Below, one piece after another: positions 36,976-48,001 of a stretch of 64,000 nt of DNA (position 1 is the first letter of the stretch; every line of letters starts with the position of its first letter). The notes under the pieces are model-generated. The model ran no database searches and was not told where the DNA came from. It saw only the letters and a program-made list of their open reading frames with translations. The stretch lies in assembly GCA_031835245.1 (NCBI GenBank), contig JAVKOQ010000005.1, positions 124,001 through 188,000 of the forward strand, in the 5' to 3' direction. This DNA comes from Balamuthia mandrillaris (Eukaryota > Discosea > Longamoebia > Balamuthiidae). A program made the translations under genes and the position numbers.

Positions 36976-37339
36976 AGTTATCTTTCTTTCTTCGTTCATT
37001 TCTCACACTTTTTTTTTATTGTTTGAGAGAAAAGGTTTTACCGTGTAACTTTGTTTGTTTAAAATACTTATATCAACTCTTTATCGCTCCCTTTCTTTAA
37101 GGAGTTCAGAGAGGACGAGAGAAAGAGAGAGGCAGAGAGAGAAGAGCAGAAAATAGATTGCAGGAAACCAACGTTGCTCTGCTTATGATGGAAGAAGAGA
37201 CCAACATCATGATAAGCTTTCTTCCTAAAGAGGATTCATGCCCGCCTTGCGTTGAAGAGCGAGAGCTCCTACCCGACGACGAACGACAAGCCACAATCCT
37301 ATCGAGGCAACTGGGAAGACTTGCCAGAGTGCCATGTTT

Positions 37340-37765
37340 GGGCAGTCGTTCTCCTCCACAGACGCTGAAGTGACTGAAAGAGCAAGGCTGCCCTTGGAGT
37401 GAAGACGTTTGCCTTTCTGCTGCAAGAAGCGGGCATCACCATACCCTCCAATGGCTTCACGAACATGGTTGTCCTTGGGATAAACGTTCCACTGATATCA
37501 GCTGGCACATTGACGGTGCTTAAGTGGTTGCACGAGAATGGTTGTCCTTGGGGCAGCAGAAGCTGAGCAGCTATTACAGGGGAGCTGGAAATGCTGAAGT
37601 ACGCCAGGCAGCATGGATGTCCTTAGGACGATAACACAACTTCTAAGGCTGCATTTTATGGACACCTGGACGTCTTGGAGTGGCCATCTGGCGGTAGTTC
37701 ACTATCTGCACGCCAATGACTGCCCTTGGGACAAACGGTTTACACGTATGTATAAATTGGGAGCT
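37340..37765 (+). pseudogene. Ankyrin-like repeat pseudogene with nonsense codons at Trp positions
   Basis: Plus-strand frames show LKEQGCPWSEDVC, TLQWLHEHGCPWDKRST, LTVLKWLHENGCPWG, ELEMLKYARQHGCP and GHLAVVHYLHANDCPWDK in repeat order. At least two conserved Trp codons have become stops (LK-stop-LKEQG near 37371, GCP-stop-DD near 37624), another stop follows GSRS, and the frame shifts at least twice. It is a dead relative of the gene at 33676. Whether the open stretch 37158-37373 belonged to it is unclear. Confidence 0.75.
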
Positions 37766-37873
37766 GCCATGTATGCCTTCCTTGTTTCTCGACAAATGCT
37801 TTAACTCCCGTTTCAACTTGCAAAAGAGTACGTTTTTTCTTCGTTCCAGTTTTATATGTACAGCAGACTCTCT

Positions 37874-38523
37874 TCAAGTGAATCGTCTCCAAAGCACTTT
37901 ATCTTTGTGCGTGGACAAGCCCAACAACATGGCAGCAGCTGCCGCCATCATGAACGCCGCCAGCGAGAGACCAAAGGCGATGTGGGGGTCGATCTCACCG
38001 CCGGGGGCGTCCTTGCGGGCATCCCATGTTATGCCTAACCACGCCATCGACCCCACCAAAGGGCCTCCTCTGAAGAAGAGAAGTAAGAAAAAACAGAAAA
38101 AGGAGAAGAAGAACAAGAAGAAGAACAACAAAAAAAGAGAGTAAAGTTAGAGAGGAAAACTTACGCAGCAACCATGGAGAAAAAAACACCCCACATGACC
38201 ATCTTGGTCAAAATGATGAGGTCTCCTCCTCCTAGTCCCGTCAAGACGCACAAAGGGAATGCAAAGATAAGGGAGGCAACATTTCCAATGGCACAACCCG
38301 CTATGGCGGCATAGCCTCCTTTTTCGAGGTCGCCGCTCAGATCGGCTTCGAAGTCGTTGTAGGCGTTGCTCTCCGAGTATTCCCTCCACCCGATCTCGTA
38401 TTCCGGGCCTTTGCCCCAGCCATCCTCCATGGAGAACGTGCCCACGGCTCCAAAGATGAAGGCAAGTATGTGGAAGGTGGCCGCGAGGAGAGGCAACAGC
38501 TTAATCTTGATCCGTAACGCCAT
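37874..38523 (-). CDS. Tetraspan membrane protein, function unknown
   Basis: Two exons on the minus strand, 38523-38165 and 38069-37874, give 184 aa. Four hydrophobic helices are visible: about 9-30, 72-98, 102-122 and 146-170. An acidic, Tyr-rich loop lies between helices 1 and 2, and a second loop (GITWDARKDAPGGEIDPH) between 3 and 4. The plan resembles claudin/tetraspan or DUF-type four-helix proteins, but no family signature such as CCG or W-LW-C is seen. A Met 27 codons upstream is possible; I chose MALRIKIKLL because it directly precedes helix 1. Confidence 0.7.
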
Positions 38524-38909
38524 CTTCTCTTTTTTTCTAGTTTTAATTTTTTGATATATTTGTTTCGGGGAATGTAACGCTCTCATGTCTGATCTCTTGT
38601 CCATGCTCGTAACTGTCTACAACAGAGATCATGTCCTGGCTCGCGTCCTCGCTCGTTATCTGTCTACATGATTGGTGATGTCATGTTTCCCCTTAAAAAG
38701 TCAATCATGACGTCATATCTGAAAAACAGGAGAAAGAAGGCAGAAGAAAGAACGCAAGGCCAGAGAAAGGTGATGGAAAACATTAAAGAGTCAGTTGTTA
38801 GGCCTGCGGCCAGTGTACAGGCCTGTCCGGATGGTTCGTTTATTTCGTTTTGTTTTTAAAAAAGTGTTACACAACTGAACTGAACTCACTATAGTGTCGG
38901 TAAAGAAGA
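38524..38909. other. Divergent promoter region
   Basis: 385 bases between the tetraspan gene and the YeeE/YedE-like gene. An ATTGGTGATGTCATG element lies near 38663 and a TCATGACGTCATATCT palindromic CRE-like TGACGTCA at about 38706-38713. A short ORF from 38668 is not convincing. Confidence 0.45.
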
Positions 38910-40426
38910 ATGTTACGAGAACGAAAGATCAAGGCAGCCAATGCGCCGCCAGCCTATGACCGTCAGGGTCAACCCATCCCAGTGACCACGGAGGAGCACA
39001 TCGATGAGAGGGGACACGTCTACCTGGCCGTGGTGCCGTTGGCTCTGTTCATAGGCGTGCTAACGGGTCTCACCATCGAGAAGTCCCGTTTGGTCGAACC
39101 TCTCCTCATTCTTGACCAATTCTTGTTGCAACGATTTCAGGTTTGAACTTATTGTTCTTCTGCTTCTTGTTCTTCTTGTTCAATCCTTCTTTTTCTCTTC
39201 TTTTCTCTTTCTCTTCAACCACAATACGGTTCTCTGTCGTCTTTTGTGCACTTCTAACTCTTTGTACAGTTGATGAAGATATTCTTCGCCAGCGTTGCCA
39301 CAGGCATAGCCGTCATATTGACGCTGCAGCAGTTCCCAAGGACGGCGGCCTACGTTCGTTTCATGCGTCAGCAGTACTTGGCCGAGGACAGAGGTTTTCT
39401 TGCTGCCATCCTTGGCGGCGCCCTGCTCGGCGTTGGCGCTGTTCTCAGCGGTTCTCTTCCTGAACATGTAACTCTTCTCTCTCTTTTGCTCTTGCCTCTC
39501 CTCGACTCTCTTTCTCTTCTCTCTTTCGCTCTTCGTTTTCTCCTTGCTTTCCTTCTCGGCTTGTTTTTTTCTTGACATTAATGCATTGTGTCCTAGGCTG
39601 CGGTTCAGCTCGGAGCAGGCATATCCAATGGGCTCTGGACAGTGATGGGCTGGTGAGTGTTTTGTTTTCCCAGACCTTCGATGCGTTTTTAACACTATCC
39701 TTCTTTCTCGAAACAAATTCTTTCTGATATCAGCATTCTTGGCACGGTGGTCTTTCTTCTGTACGAGCAGAGAATGCGACTGTGGTTGAACCGCTCTCCA
39801 GTCTTCCGCGAACAAAAGTTGTTGGACAGCTTCTTCAGAACGGCCTACCATAACATTGCCATTCCTCTCTTGCTTGCCACGGTGACCATCGTGACCCTCC
39901 TCGAGATAAACTATCCATGGAGGACAAACCTCCCTGGCCTCGAGGCATACTCTAGTTATGCTCAAGATTCGAGCCTTTATTCCTACTTGGCGATGCGAGC
40001 TTGGTCTCCCATTGCTTGTGGCATTATCATTGGTCTTTTGCAACTTCCTGCTATCGCCATTTTGGGCGATATGTTGAGTATGTTCTTCGTCTCTCTCTTT
40101 TGTCGTTTCTCTTTCTCTTTACTAACCAACCTTACCTTGCTATTCAGGCACCATCGATGGGTACATTTCGCTTGCATTGAACTTGATTGGTATGATAGAC
40201 ACTACACAGGTACCCATGTCTAAGGAAACCATTCACCTCAGAACGGGCGTCTCTTTGTGGAAGGTACGTTTTTCGTTTACACGATGAAACATCCCTCACT
40301 CACTCTTCTCTCAGCCTATTTTTGTGTTGGGCGCTCTTGTTGGAGGTTATACCTCTGCCACAATTGCTGAATCTGGTCAGAACGTGGGAACCTTCAATGC
40401 TTTCCGTTGTTTGCTTGGAGGGTACT

Positions 40427-40466
<40 letters not shown>

Positions 40467-40666
40467 GTTTGAACCCCTCATTGTTCGCTTTTCGCTGAAT
40501 CTCACTCCGCCTTGTCACCAGATTCTTGATGTTGTTGGGAGCTCGTATTGCCGGAAACAAGACCAACAGCAGTGCCGTCGCCGCTCTCTCCACTCTCTCC
40601 TTGGTCTCTCTTCCCGTCATGTTTGCCTCCGGCACTCTCACCGCTTACCTGCTCTATCACCCTTAA
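38910..40666 (+). CDS. YeeE/YedE-like (TsuA-type) membrane transporter lacking the usual cysteines
   Basis: Seven exons, 38910-39140, 39270-39467, 39597-39652, 39734-40077, 40148-40263, 40315-40421 and 40522-40666, give 398 aa with about nine or ten helices. Two half-repeats show the family glycine motifs: GGALLGVGAVLSGSLPEHA followed by VQLGAGISNG in the first, and LGGFLMLLGARIAGNKTN in the second. In YeeE/YedE proteins (thiosulfate uptake, or sulfur-related transport) these positions read GxxLSGxCPG and GARLAGGCTSG, with Cys on the transport path. Here both Cys positions are absent (SGSLPEH and AGNKTN), so thiosulfate transport by the known relay seems unlikely. Substrate unknown. Confidence 0.8.
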
Positions 40667-40752
40667 AGCAAAAAACCCGGGCCACTCGTTAAACTTACTT
40701 TTTTGCATCATGTAAAGAGAAACAAGAAACAGATTGAAACAACAGTTTTTTT

Positions 40753-41121
40753 TTACACAAACTGAACGGAGCGTTTTTGAGCAGCCTCCAACATAGCGAG
40801 CATGTTTGGACCCAGTTGGCACTGCTCCAGCTCGTCCGTGTTCTTGCACAGCTCAATGGCACGAGCGAGCAGGGTGCTCTTGGGCTCTTCCTCCAGGTCC
40901 ACCAGGTCGTGCAGGAAGGTGATCTCGGCGGCACAAAGGCTGATGCCATCGATCGCCTTGTGTTGCTCTTGTTTGGTGCGAAGAGGGAAGGGGTCGCCCA
41001 GGAAGGTCAGGAGGTAGAGCTGCAAGAAGGAGCGCCAGCTCATCCGGTCCTCGAGCTGGCTGGCAAAGGCCTCCCGCTGTTGGGCCTCCACCTGTTTCAT
41101 TAAATCCCTTAACGAAAACAT
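40753..41121 (-). CDS. Small conserved-looking hypothetical protein
   Basis: A single exon of 122 aa, MFSLRDLMKQVE... to ...KRSVQFV. It is predicted nearly all helical with balanced charge, and codon choice is like that of the confident genes, so it is probably real. There is no signal peptide, membrane segment or motif I recognise. It converges with the transporter gene (87 bases apart). Confidence 0.65.
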   Translation of the reverse strand: MFSLRDLMKQVEAQQREAFASQLEDRMSWRSFLQLYLLTFLGDPFPLRTKQEQHKAIDGISLCAAEITFLHDLVDLEEEPKSTLLARAIELCKNTDELEQCQLGPNMLAMLEAAQKRSVQFV

Positions 41122-41521
41122 GACCTGAGTTTGGAGGGGTTCTGTAACAAGTGTTGTGCCGTGAGGAAAACGGTGTCAGCTGGACTTTGGGTCCTTTTAT
41201 AATGCTATGGTAAAAGAATTGAAAAATATATTGAGACTTTTTGATGCGTAATGAGAATTATTCCAGGAAAATTTTCAGCCAAAAATTTTCCCGCGTTCGA
41301 CTCTCACCAGCAACATTTTCCTTTTAAGAAAACATTCTGCATTTTTTAAGTTCCTGAAATTCCTAAAATTCTTCACATTATCTAAATTCATCCATCAAAG
41401 TGAAGAGAGAAAGAAAGAAAAAGGGGGGAGCTCTTTGAGTGTGATCCCCTTCCCCTTCCCCTTCCCCTTCCCCTCCCAACCTCCAACCTTCCCCTTGGTA
41501 CTTCTCAACCTCCAACCTCCA
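41122..41521. other. Divergent upstream region before the CUE-ATE1 gene
   Basis: 400 bases. CTTCCC repeats (CCCCTTCCCCTTCCCC) lie at about 41447-41480, followed by CCAACCTCCAACC repeats (41475-41520) directly before the ATG at 41522. No coding exon or RNA gene is supported. Confidence 0.5.
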
Positions 41522-44500
41522 ATGATGTCTGATTCGCAGGAAAATGAGGAGCACCAGGAAAACACCCCATTCCATGAGCTTGTGGAGAACACGGAGGAGA
41601 AGGAGGAGGAAGCAGCAGAAGAACTAGGAGAACATGAGGCTTTCATCTTGGCCCGAACCATCTCTGTTGTCTTTCCTCAGTTGTCCATCGAGGTAAGGAT
41701 TCTTTCTCTTTTCTCTCTCTCTCTCTCTCTCTTGTTTGTTTCTAACAAACATATGGCTGCTTCTTCTTCTGCATCTCGTTTTAGACCATTCAAGACGTAC
41801 TCCAAATGACCAATGGAAACATCGAAGAGACGACCAACATCCTTCTCACGTTGTCCAGCGCGTCCCCCTCCTACGCGGAGGAGAGCCAAGGCAGAGAGGA
41901 CCTCAACGCCTTTGCCTCTCCTTTCTACTACTACACCCAACAATCTCTTTCTTCTCCTTCTCTGCCCCCGCCCAGTGCGTTTCTCCTCCTCTTCTTGTTC
42001 TTCTTCTTCTTCTTCTTGTTCTTCTTGTTCTTCTTGTTCTTGTTCTTCTTGTTCTTGTTCTTCTTGTTCTTCTTCTTCTTGTTCTTCTTCTTCTTCTTCT
42101 TCTTCTTCTTCTTCTTCTTCTTCTTCTTCTTCTTCTTCTTCTTGTTCTTCTTTTTGTTCTTCTTCTTTCTTCTTTCTTCTTTCTTCTTCTTATTCCCAAA
42201 GCTGAAAGTGGTGCTGTTTGTTAACATGCCCTTCTTGTTCTGTTTTGTGTTGTGCAGCGTTTGACCATCTGCCAGACAGCCCATCTATTATAGTGCCATA
42301 TGGAGCGTCAATGGGTAGATGTGGCTATTGTCACAGCCAAGCCAGAACCAGTGCTTCTTGGGGTATCTCCTAGCTTCTCGCTTCCCGTTCTATTGTTACT
42401 CTTCTTTCTCTTGTGCTCTCTCTCTCTCTCTCTCTCGCTTGTAGAGGATTAGGAACCTTATCATGAAGTCACAAATAACAACACAGGAATGACAGCAACA
42501 AAGTTACGCGTAGAAGACTACGAAGCTCTGATGGACAGAGGATGGAGTCGCAGTGGCACGTGGGCCTATAGGCCAACGAATAGCACCACCTGCTGCGTGC
42601 AGTACCAAATACGTTTGGATGTCACTCAGTTTCGGCCATCCAAAACGCAACGAGCTGTCTTTAGGAAGATGGACAAGTTTTTGGCCGGAGAGATGGAGTT
42701 GGAACCAGAGGAAAAACGAGAAGAGGGGACTGATAACAGAAAGATGGAACAAGAAGGAGGACAAGAGGATAAAAACGAAGAGCAAGACAGCAACAAAACG
42801 ACGAAAAATGACAAGGAAGAAGAAAACAAAATGGCAACAGAAACAGAAGAGAAAGAAACACAAGAGAGAGAAAGAGTTCGACGGTGGGTAGATGAAGCAG
42901 TGCAAACAGTCATCAAGAGCAAAGACCTATCGATGCACGATTCATCTTCTGTAGTCGCCTCCAATCTCTCCTACGACGTGAAGGGAAACAAGAGTCTCAA
43001 AGAGATACGGACTAGAGGTCATTACTCCACCAATGTTGCCATTCGTCTTTGGGCTACGCTTCTTCGGGAACAAAAATGCACTTCTTCACCGTCCTCTTCT
43101 GCTCCTTCAGCAATGACAACCAACACAACTTCTACACCAGATGATATTGCAGCATGTTTGGTTGAACATATGCAACACCAACAAAACGTTGGAGATGAAC
43201 AACCGCAGTGGGAAAAGTTGGGAGTGAGAAGAGGCTTCATCAACATATGGATGAAGGAGCCGTCAGAACCGAAGCAAAATGAAGAACGACAAAAGAAAGC
43301 CTTGCAACGGAGCAATCAAGATAAGAAAGAAAAGCAGATAGATGATTCTACTGACAACACCACAACACCTATTCCCAAACACCATTTACAGGTAGTTTTG
43401 TGTGTTTCTTTTGTTTTCTTTGGTAATGACATTCTTTTTTCAAACAGATAAGCACGCATCCTCCTGACTTTATGTTTGAAGCATTTGACCTGTACAAACG
43501 ATATCAAATGCTGGTACATAAGGAAGAACCATCTGCCATCACTCCTGAAGCCTATAGAAGTTTTCTCTGTGACTCACCGTTGTTTGCTGATGAATTTTCT
43601 CCTCCTTGGCGAGAAACGGTAATTTGACTCCTATCTCTCTCCCTCTCTGTCTGTCTCTCTCTCTGTTCCTCTCTGCCTCTCTCTCTCTCCCTCTGTCTCT
43701 CTTTCTCTGCTTTTCTGTCGTTCATTCTTTGTTTTTGCTCTTATGAATAGAAGCATGATGAAGAAGAGGAAGAAGAATTGCCACCGGAATGTAAGTACGG
43801 AACGGTTCATCAACACTACAGGATTGATGGAAAGCTGGTGGCCGTAGGTGTATTGGACGTGCTTCCTCACTCTCTTGTCTCTGTCTATTTCTTTCACGAT
43901 CCGAGCTACGCCTCCCTTTCTTTAGGTGTCTTCTCAGCACTGAAAGAAATAGAATTGACCCAAAAGTTGTGTGCTTCTTTTCCTCAATTCAAGTATTACT
44001 ATATGGGTACCTATCTTCTGTCTCTTGTTCCATGGTTTCTTTCTCTTGGCAGTTCTTTCTTGTTCTAACTTCTTCCTTGTGCCAAGGTTATTATGTGGAC
44101 AGTTGTCCGAAGATGAGATACAAAGCAGGCTATCATCCTTCTTATCTTCTCTGCGACAAAAGCGCCAAGTACTTCCCGCTGGAGCAATGTCTTCCTCTCA
44201 TCAAAGGACATAAATACACTGCCTTTGCTCCGTTTCTTTCTTCCGATTCGAAACAAGAGGTAGAAGCACACGGAGAAGAAAGGCAGGAAGAAAATGAAGA
44301 GCACAACCAATTCCTAGCGAACCGCGTTCCTCTTTTACATCGTCACCAAGTTACAAACTTGGAGGTACTCTTTTCTCTTGTCTTGTTTTTCTATTTCTTC
44401 TTTTTTATTAACAAGCAGAAAAACAAAAACACACAGAGAATGGGAGTGGATGTTGGCCGAACTCCGCTGACAACGCTTCGCGAGTGGGTTGAGTTGGCCG

Positions 44501-44538
44501 GTAAAGAGCTTGCTCAGGTCATCCTCTATTCTGTGTAA
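41522..44538 (+). CDS. ATE1: CUE domain fused to arginyl-tRNA-protein transferase (ATE1)
   Basis: Eight exons, 41522-41692, 41785-41974, 42258-42362, 42487-43391, 43448-43618, 43751-44006, 44087-44364 and 44437-44538, give 725 aa. Residues about 38-82 form a CUE-type ubiquitin-binding domain (VVFPQLSIETIQDVL, GNIEETTNILL). From residue 121 it is ATE1: CGYCHSQ (142-148), GWSRSGTWAY, NSTTCCVQYQIRL, a charged insertion, FEAFDLYKRYQMLVHK, VGVLDVLPHSLVSVYFFHDPSY, SLGVFSALKEI and YYVDSCPKMRYKAGYHPSYLL. ATE1 adds Arg from Arg-tRNA to N-terminal Asp, Glu or oxidised Cys, marking proteins for the N-degron pathway; the CGYC and CC cysteines form its metal site. The fusion rests on a phase-matched intron that holds a TTC repeat. 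Confidence 0.88.
41985..42190 (+). repeat. TTC/TTG triplet repeat in the CUE-ATE1 intron
   Basis: About 200 bases of (TTC)n with scattered TTG occupy most of the intron 41975-42257. The same type of expansion occurs at 26330-26722 and 56858-57016, each on the sense strand. Confidence 0.95.
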
Positions 44539-44608
44539 TGTAAACTGTAAAAATAACTTTAAAAGCTTTGCATCAAGTAGAGAGAAAAAAAATGAACAAC
44601 TGTTGTTT

Positions 44609-44696
44609 TTATTCTTTGATGATCAGCTCTTCAATTCCTTTCTCGTATTGTTGTATTTGGGACTCTAAGTAGCCTTTCTTCTTCTGCTCGGTGAAA

Positions 44697-44736
<40 letters not shown>

Positions 44737-45389
44737 GAAAGGAGAAAGCAACAGACGAAAACAAAGAGAAAGAGATGTGAGTAACAAATGAAAAAAAGAA
44801 CACAAAAAAAGAAGAGGAGGACAGTAGAAGACAGTGAAGATTAACAGAAGTGGAAATATAAAGGATAACAAATGAACAAAGAAAGGAAAGGAGAAAGAAA
44901 GAAAGTTGGATGGATGGATGGATAGAAAACCTGCAAGTTGGCGACGTTGTCGTCACACTGTTGAATGTATGTCTCCATTTCCTTTTGAATGTCTTCGCGC
45001 GGAGCCAGCAAAAACCTTTTTTTTTGTTTTGAGCCCCACAATAAATGAGAGATGAGCAAGCAGAGGCAAAAAATAATAAAAGGGATGGATAACGAACGCC
45101 CGTCCGACGGATTTGTAAGTGCGCGTACCGCCTGGCAAGTTCACTATTTCCTCCAGCGTCAGTCGACACTTGCGTTTGTTGCGGTCATTGATCACCACCT
45201 TCTGCACCACTTCGTTCAGGTCTTTGTTGCTCTTGACCAACTTTTCTTGCAACTCCAGAAACGCCTATTTTTTTTTTCAAAAACAAAACAAACCACGCAT
45301 ATGATATGAGCTCAACAACAACGAAAAAAAAAAAAACAAAACAACAGACGACTTACTTCTTTGTTACGGGCATCGATTTGCAAAGTCAT
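44609..45389 (-). CDS. PFDN1: Prefoldin subunit 1 (beta-type prefoldin)
   Basis: Four exons on the minus strand, 45389-45357, 45264-45098, 45015-44931 and 44686-44609, give 120 aa, close to the usual 122. Two coiled-coil helices (ELQEKLVKSNKDLNEVVQKV and QKKKGYLESQIQQYEKGIEEL) flank the beta-hairpin region with GGTRTYKSVGRAFLL, matching the prefoldin 1 pattern (NMYEGVGRMF). Prefoldin delivers unfolded actin and tubulin to the CCT chaperonin in the cytosol. The first exon is only 33 bases. Confidence 0.92.
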
Positions 45390-45623
45390 TTTTTCTTCTT
45401 CTTTCTTTGAGCTCTTTTTTTCGTTCTTTCTTTTTTTTTTTTTGGAGCAATTTCTTGTCGACTTTTTTGTTCGGAAAATGAGCTCCAGTTCGACGCCCAC
45501 CCCAAACAACTTTAATTAAATCGTTTCCCTTGGGCTGGAGGTCCTTACTACCCACTCTCTGCCCTTCTGGAAAAAGGAACGATGTGAATTAACTAGGTAC
45601 CATTTCCTTCTCTTCCTATGCTT

Positions 45624-45659
<36 letters not shown>

Positions 45660-45682
45660 CCCAGCTTCTCTTTTCGTTCTGT

Positions 45683-45725
<43 letters not shown>

Positions 45726-45899
45726 GCGAGGGCATGACGTTGTTCTCTCGCCACCGTTTTGCTTTTCTCGTTTTGATTTCCCCTTCCGTCGGGTTTCTTC
45801 CATCTGCCCCCTCCTCCTCCTCCTCCTCTCTCTCTCTCTCTCTCTCTCTCTTTCGCTCTCTCTAAAAAAAAAATTTTAAGCGCTTTCACGCCACGCAGA
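45390..45899. other. CT-rich intergenic region
   Basis: Three CT runs (about 45628-45656, 45687-45724, 45826-45852) separate unremarkable sequence. Such plus-strand CT runs precede several plus-strand starts here, so this may be the 5' region of the doubtful gene beginning at 45906. Confidence 0.5.
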
Positions 45900-45905
45900 G
45901 TGCCC

Positions 45906-46181
45906 ATGAAGGTGAACCTCGTCTACATGCTCGTGCTGGAGAAGTTCGACCAGCCCTCCGAGACACCTAATCTCGCATGGCTCAGTCTCTTCAAACGCGA
46001 GTGGCCTAACGCCTTCAAGGAGTGCGCTCTCTCTGACTCCCATGGGGCCACCGCCAAATATTCCACCCTCCTCTCACACGTGCTGACGTCTACTCTATCG
46101 CCCCTGCCCCCGACGCGGTGGATCCGAACAGCGGCTGTGAAGACAGCAGCAGCGACGATGACACCCTCGGAGACACCGTAG
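45906..46181 (+). CDS. Doubtful first exon of an unrecognised gene
   Basis: From MKVNLVYMLVLEKFDQPS the frame reads like protein for about 60 residues (NLAWLSLFKREWPNAFKEC). A second frame then looks more convincing at about 46087-46250: ADVYSIAPAPDAVDPNSGC followed by an acidic SSSDDDTLGD stretch. No clean splice joins the two, so either a small intron was missed or the gene is frameshifted. Further protein-like pieces flanked by splice-like sites lie at 46739-46848 and 47459-47502. No function can be named. Confidence 0.3.
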   Translation: MKVNLVYMLVLEKFDQPSETPNLAWLSLFKREWPNAFKECALSDSHGATAKYSTLLSHVLTSTLSPLPPTRWIRTAAVKTAAATMTPSETP

Positions 46182-46328
46182 TCAGCTATGCCTATAGTGA
46201 CGATGACGAAGTGTACTTGGAAGCACCGCCCCTCGTCTCTCTTGGCCGTTGACGCCAGCAACTGCACACCGACGTTGTCTTCGAAGTAGCGGTCCTGGTC
46301 AACTTGCTGATAGCTGCTCCTTTTGTCT

Positions 46329-46458
46329 CCTGTCTCTGTCTCTGTCTCTGTCTCTGTCTCTGTCTCTGTCTCTGTCTCTGTCTCTGTCTCTGTCTCTGTC
46401 TCTGTCTCTGTCTCTGTCTCTGTCTCTGTCTCTGTCTCTGTCTCTGTCTCTGTCTCTG

Positions 46459-46520
<62 letters not shown>
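46329..46520 (+). repeat. (TCTCTG)n hexamer array merging into (CT)n
   Basis: About 25 copies of TCTCTG occupy 46329-46478, followed by about 20 CT units. The long SL or CL dipeptide ORFs and the antisense ETETET ORF are products of this array. Confidence 0.95.
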
Positions 46521-46521
<1 letters not shown>

Positions 46522-47545
46522 CTAGCACCAAAGGCTCCGCAACCATAAACATGGGAGAAGAGCATGGAGTACTTGGCGTCTAAGTGGTACGTCACTCCTG
46601 GTGGAGGTGGCAGCCCTCCGTTCCAACCTTTCGCTCACCCTTCCAGCACCACCTCCAATGTAGTCAAGCACCTCTCTGTTGTGCCTGTACCCAACTCACC
46701 ACTCTCCCACTCACTCATTTTTCTCTCGTCACAGTGCCGTAAGGATGAGCTCTCATGCAGAAAACCAATGAGGAACCAGCAGCTGGTTAACAAAGCATTG
46801 AGATGGGAAGCGATTAGGACAAGAAGCAAGCTATTTGCAAACTCAGTGTACGATATTTTGCTTCTCTTTCCTCTCTTTTGATGTTCTTTGTCTCTTTTGT
46901 CTTCGAATCTCTGTTTTTCTTTCTTTTTTTCTCTTTCTATGTCAGAGGACCGGTCCAGTCCTCCATGATACAACACCATTAGTATCTTGTTCTTTTTCAA
47001 CTGCTTCTCTCTTTCTCCCTCATAGTGCCAGTCGGGTCCTCCATCATGCATCTTGTTCTCTGCTCTCTGCTCTCTCCTCTCTGCCTTCTGCTCTCTCCTT
47101 TCTCTTGTTCTCCCATCTCCTCTCTCCCCTCTCCTCCCGTCTCCCGTCTCCTCCCGTCTCCTGTCTCCTCCCGTCTCCTGTATTCCGTCTCCTGTGTCCC
47201 TCTCACCTCTCGCCTCTCCCTTCTCCCCTCTCTTCTCGTCTCTCCTCTCCCATCTTCCCTCTCAGGTCGCCTGTCTCCTCCTGTCTCCCTCCAAGAGATC
47301 TCTCTGTCTCTGAGTTGCTTTTCAGTCTATTCTCCTTTGTTTACTGTCTCACACCACTGCTAACAACTATCACTTTTTCTTTTCTTTCTTTCTTTCTTTT
47401 ATCTGCCTCTCTGTTGTTTTTCCTTATCATCATCAACTGACTCTTTTTGCCTTTAGATTATCATCCAACGCCAGCCATTTACAGCATTGTTGCCAGGTAT
47501 TTCTTTTGCTTGTTATCTCTCAATTTCTCTTTCTCTCTGTCTCCC

Positions 47546-47653
47546 TCTTTCTCTTTCTCTTTCTCTTTCTCTTTCTCTTTCTCTTTCTCTTTCTCTTTCT
47601 CTTTCTCTTTCTCTTTCTCTTTCTCTTTCTCTTTCTCTTTCTCTTTCTCTTTC
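47546..47653 (+). repeat. (CTCTTT)n hexamer array
   Basis: About 18 nearly perfect CTCTTT units. It is preceded by an exon-like piece with AG and GT borders (47459-47502). Confidence 0.95.
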
Positions 47654-47760
47654 TTCCTTTCTCCCTTTCTCTTGCTCCATGCTTTCTCTTTTCATGTTGT
47701 TTAAATACTAAACGCTTCATCTTTTTTTCCTGCCGCTATAGGTAAGCCAGTGGCATAGCT

Positions 47761-48001
47761 GAGAATGAGAATGAGAATGAGAACAAGAACAAGCACAAGA
47801 ATGAGAACGAGAACAAGGACGAGAATGAGAATGAGAATGAGAATGAGAATGAGAATGAGAATGAGAATGAGAACGAGAACGAGAACGAGAACAAGAATGA
47901 GACCAAGAACAAGAACGAGAACGAGAACGAGAACGAGAATGAGAACGAGAACAAGAACGAGAACGAGAACGAGAACGAGAACAAGAACAAGAACGAGAAC
48001 G
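47761..48001 (+). repeat. Variant (GAGAAY)n hexamer array
   Basis: About 40 hexamers, mostly GAGAAT or GAGAAC with some AAGAAC. It is the only long purine-rich (not pyrimidine-rich) array on the plus strand outside minus-strand introns. In one plus-strand frame it reads Glu/Lys-Asn dipeptides and most changes are AAT to AAC (silent) or GAG to AAG; that frame stays open to about 48078. Confidence 0.9.

Noticed and set aside
41285-41310. GTTCGACTC resembling a tRNA B box
   Set aside because: No A box, acceptor stem or anticodon arm could be folded around it.
46249-46595. SLSLSL and ETETET ORFs
   Set aside because: Both are frames of the TCTCTG hexamer array.
47513-47745. ORFs of FSFSFS or RERERE type
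   Set aside because: They come from the CTCTTT array and have no start context or splice support.
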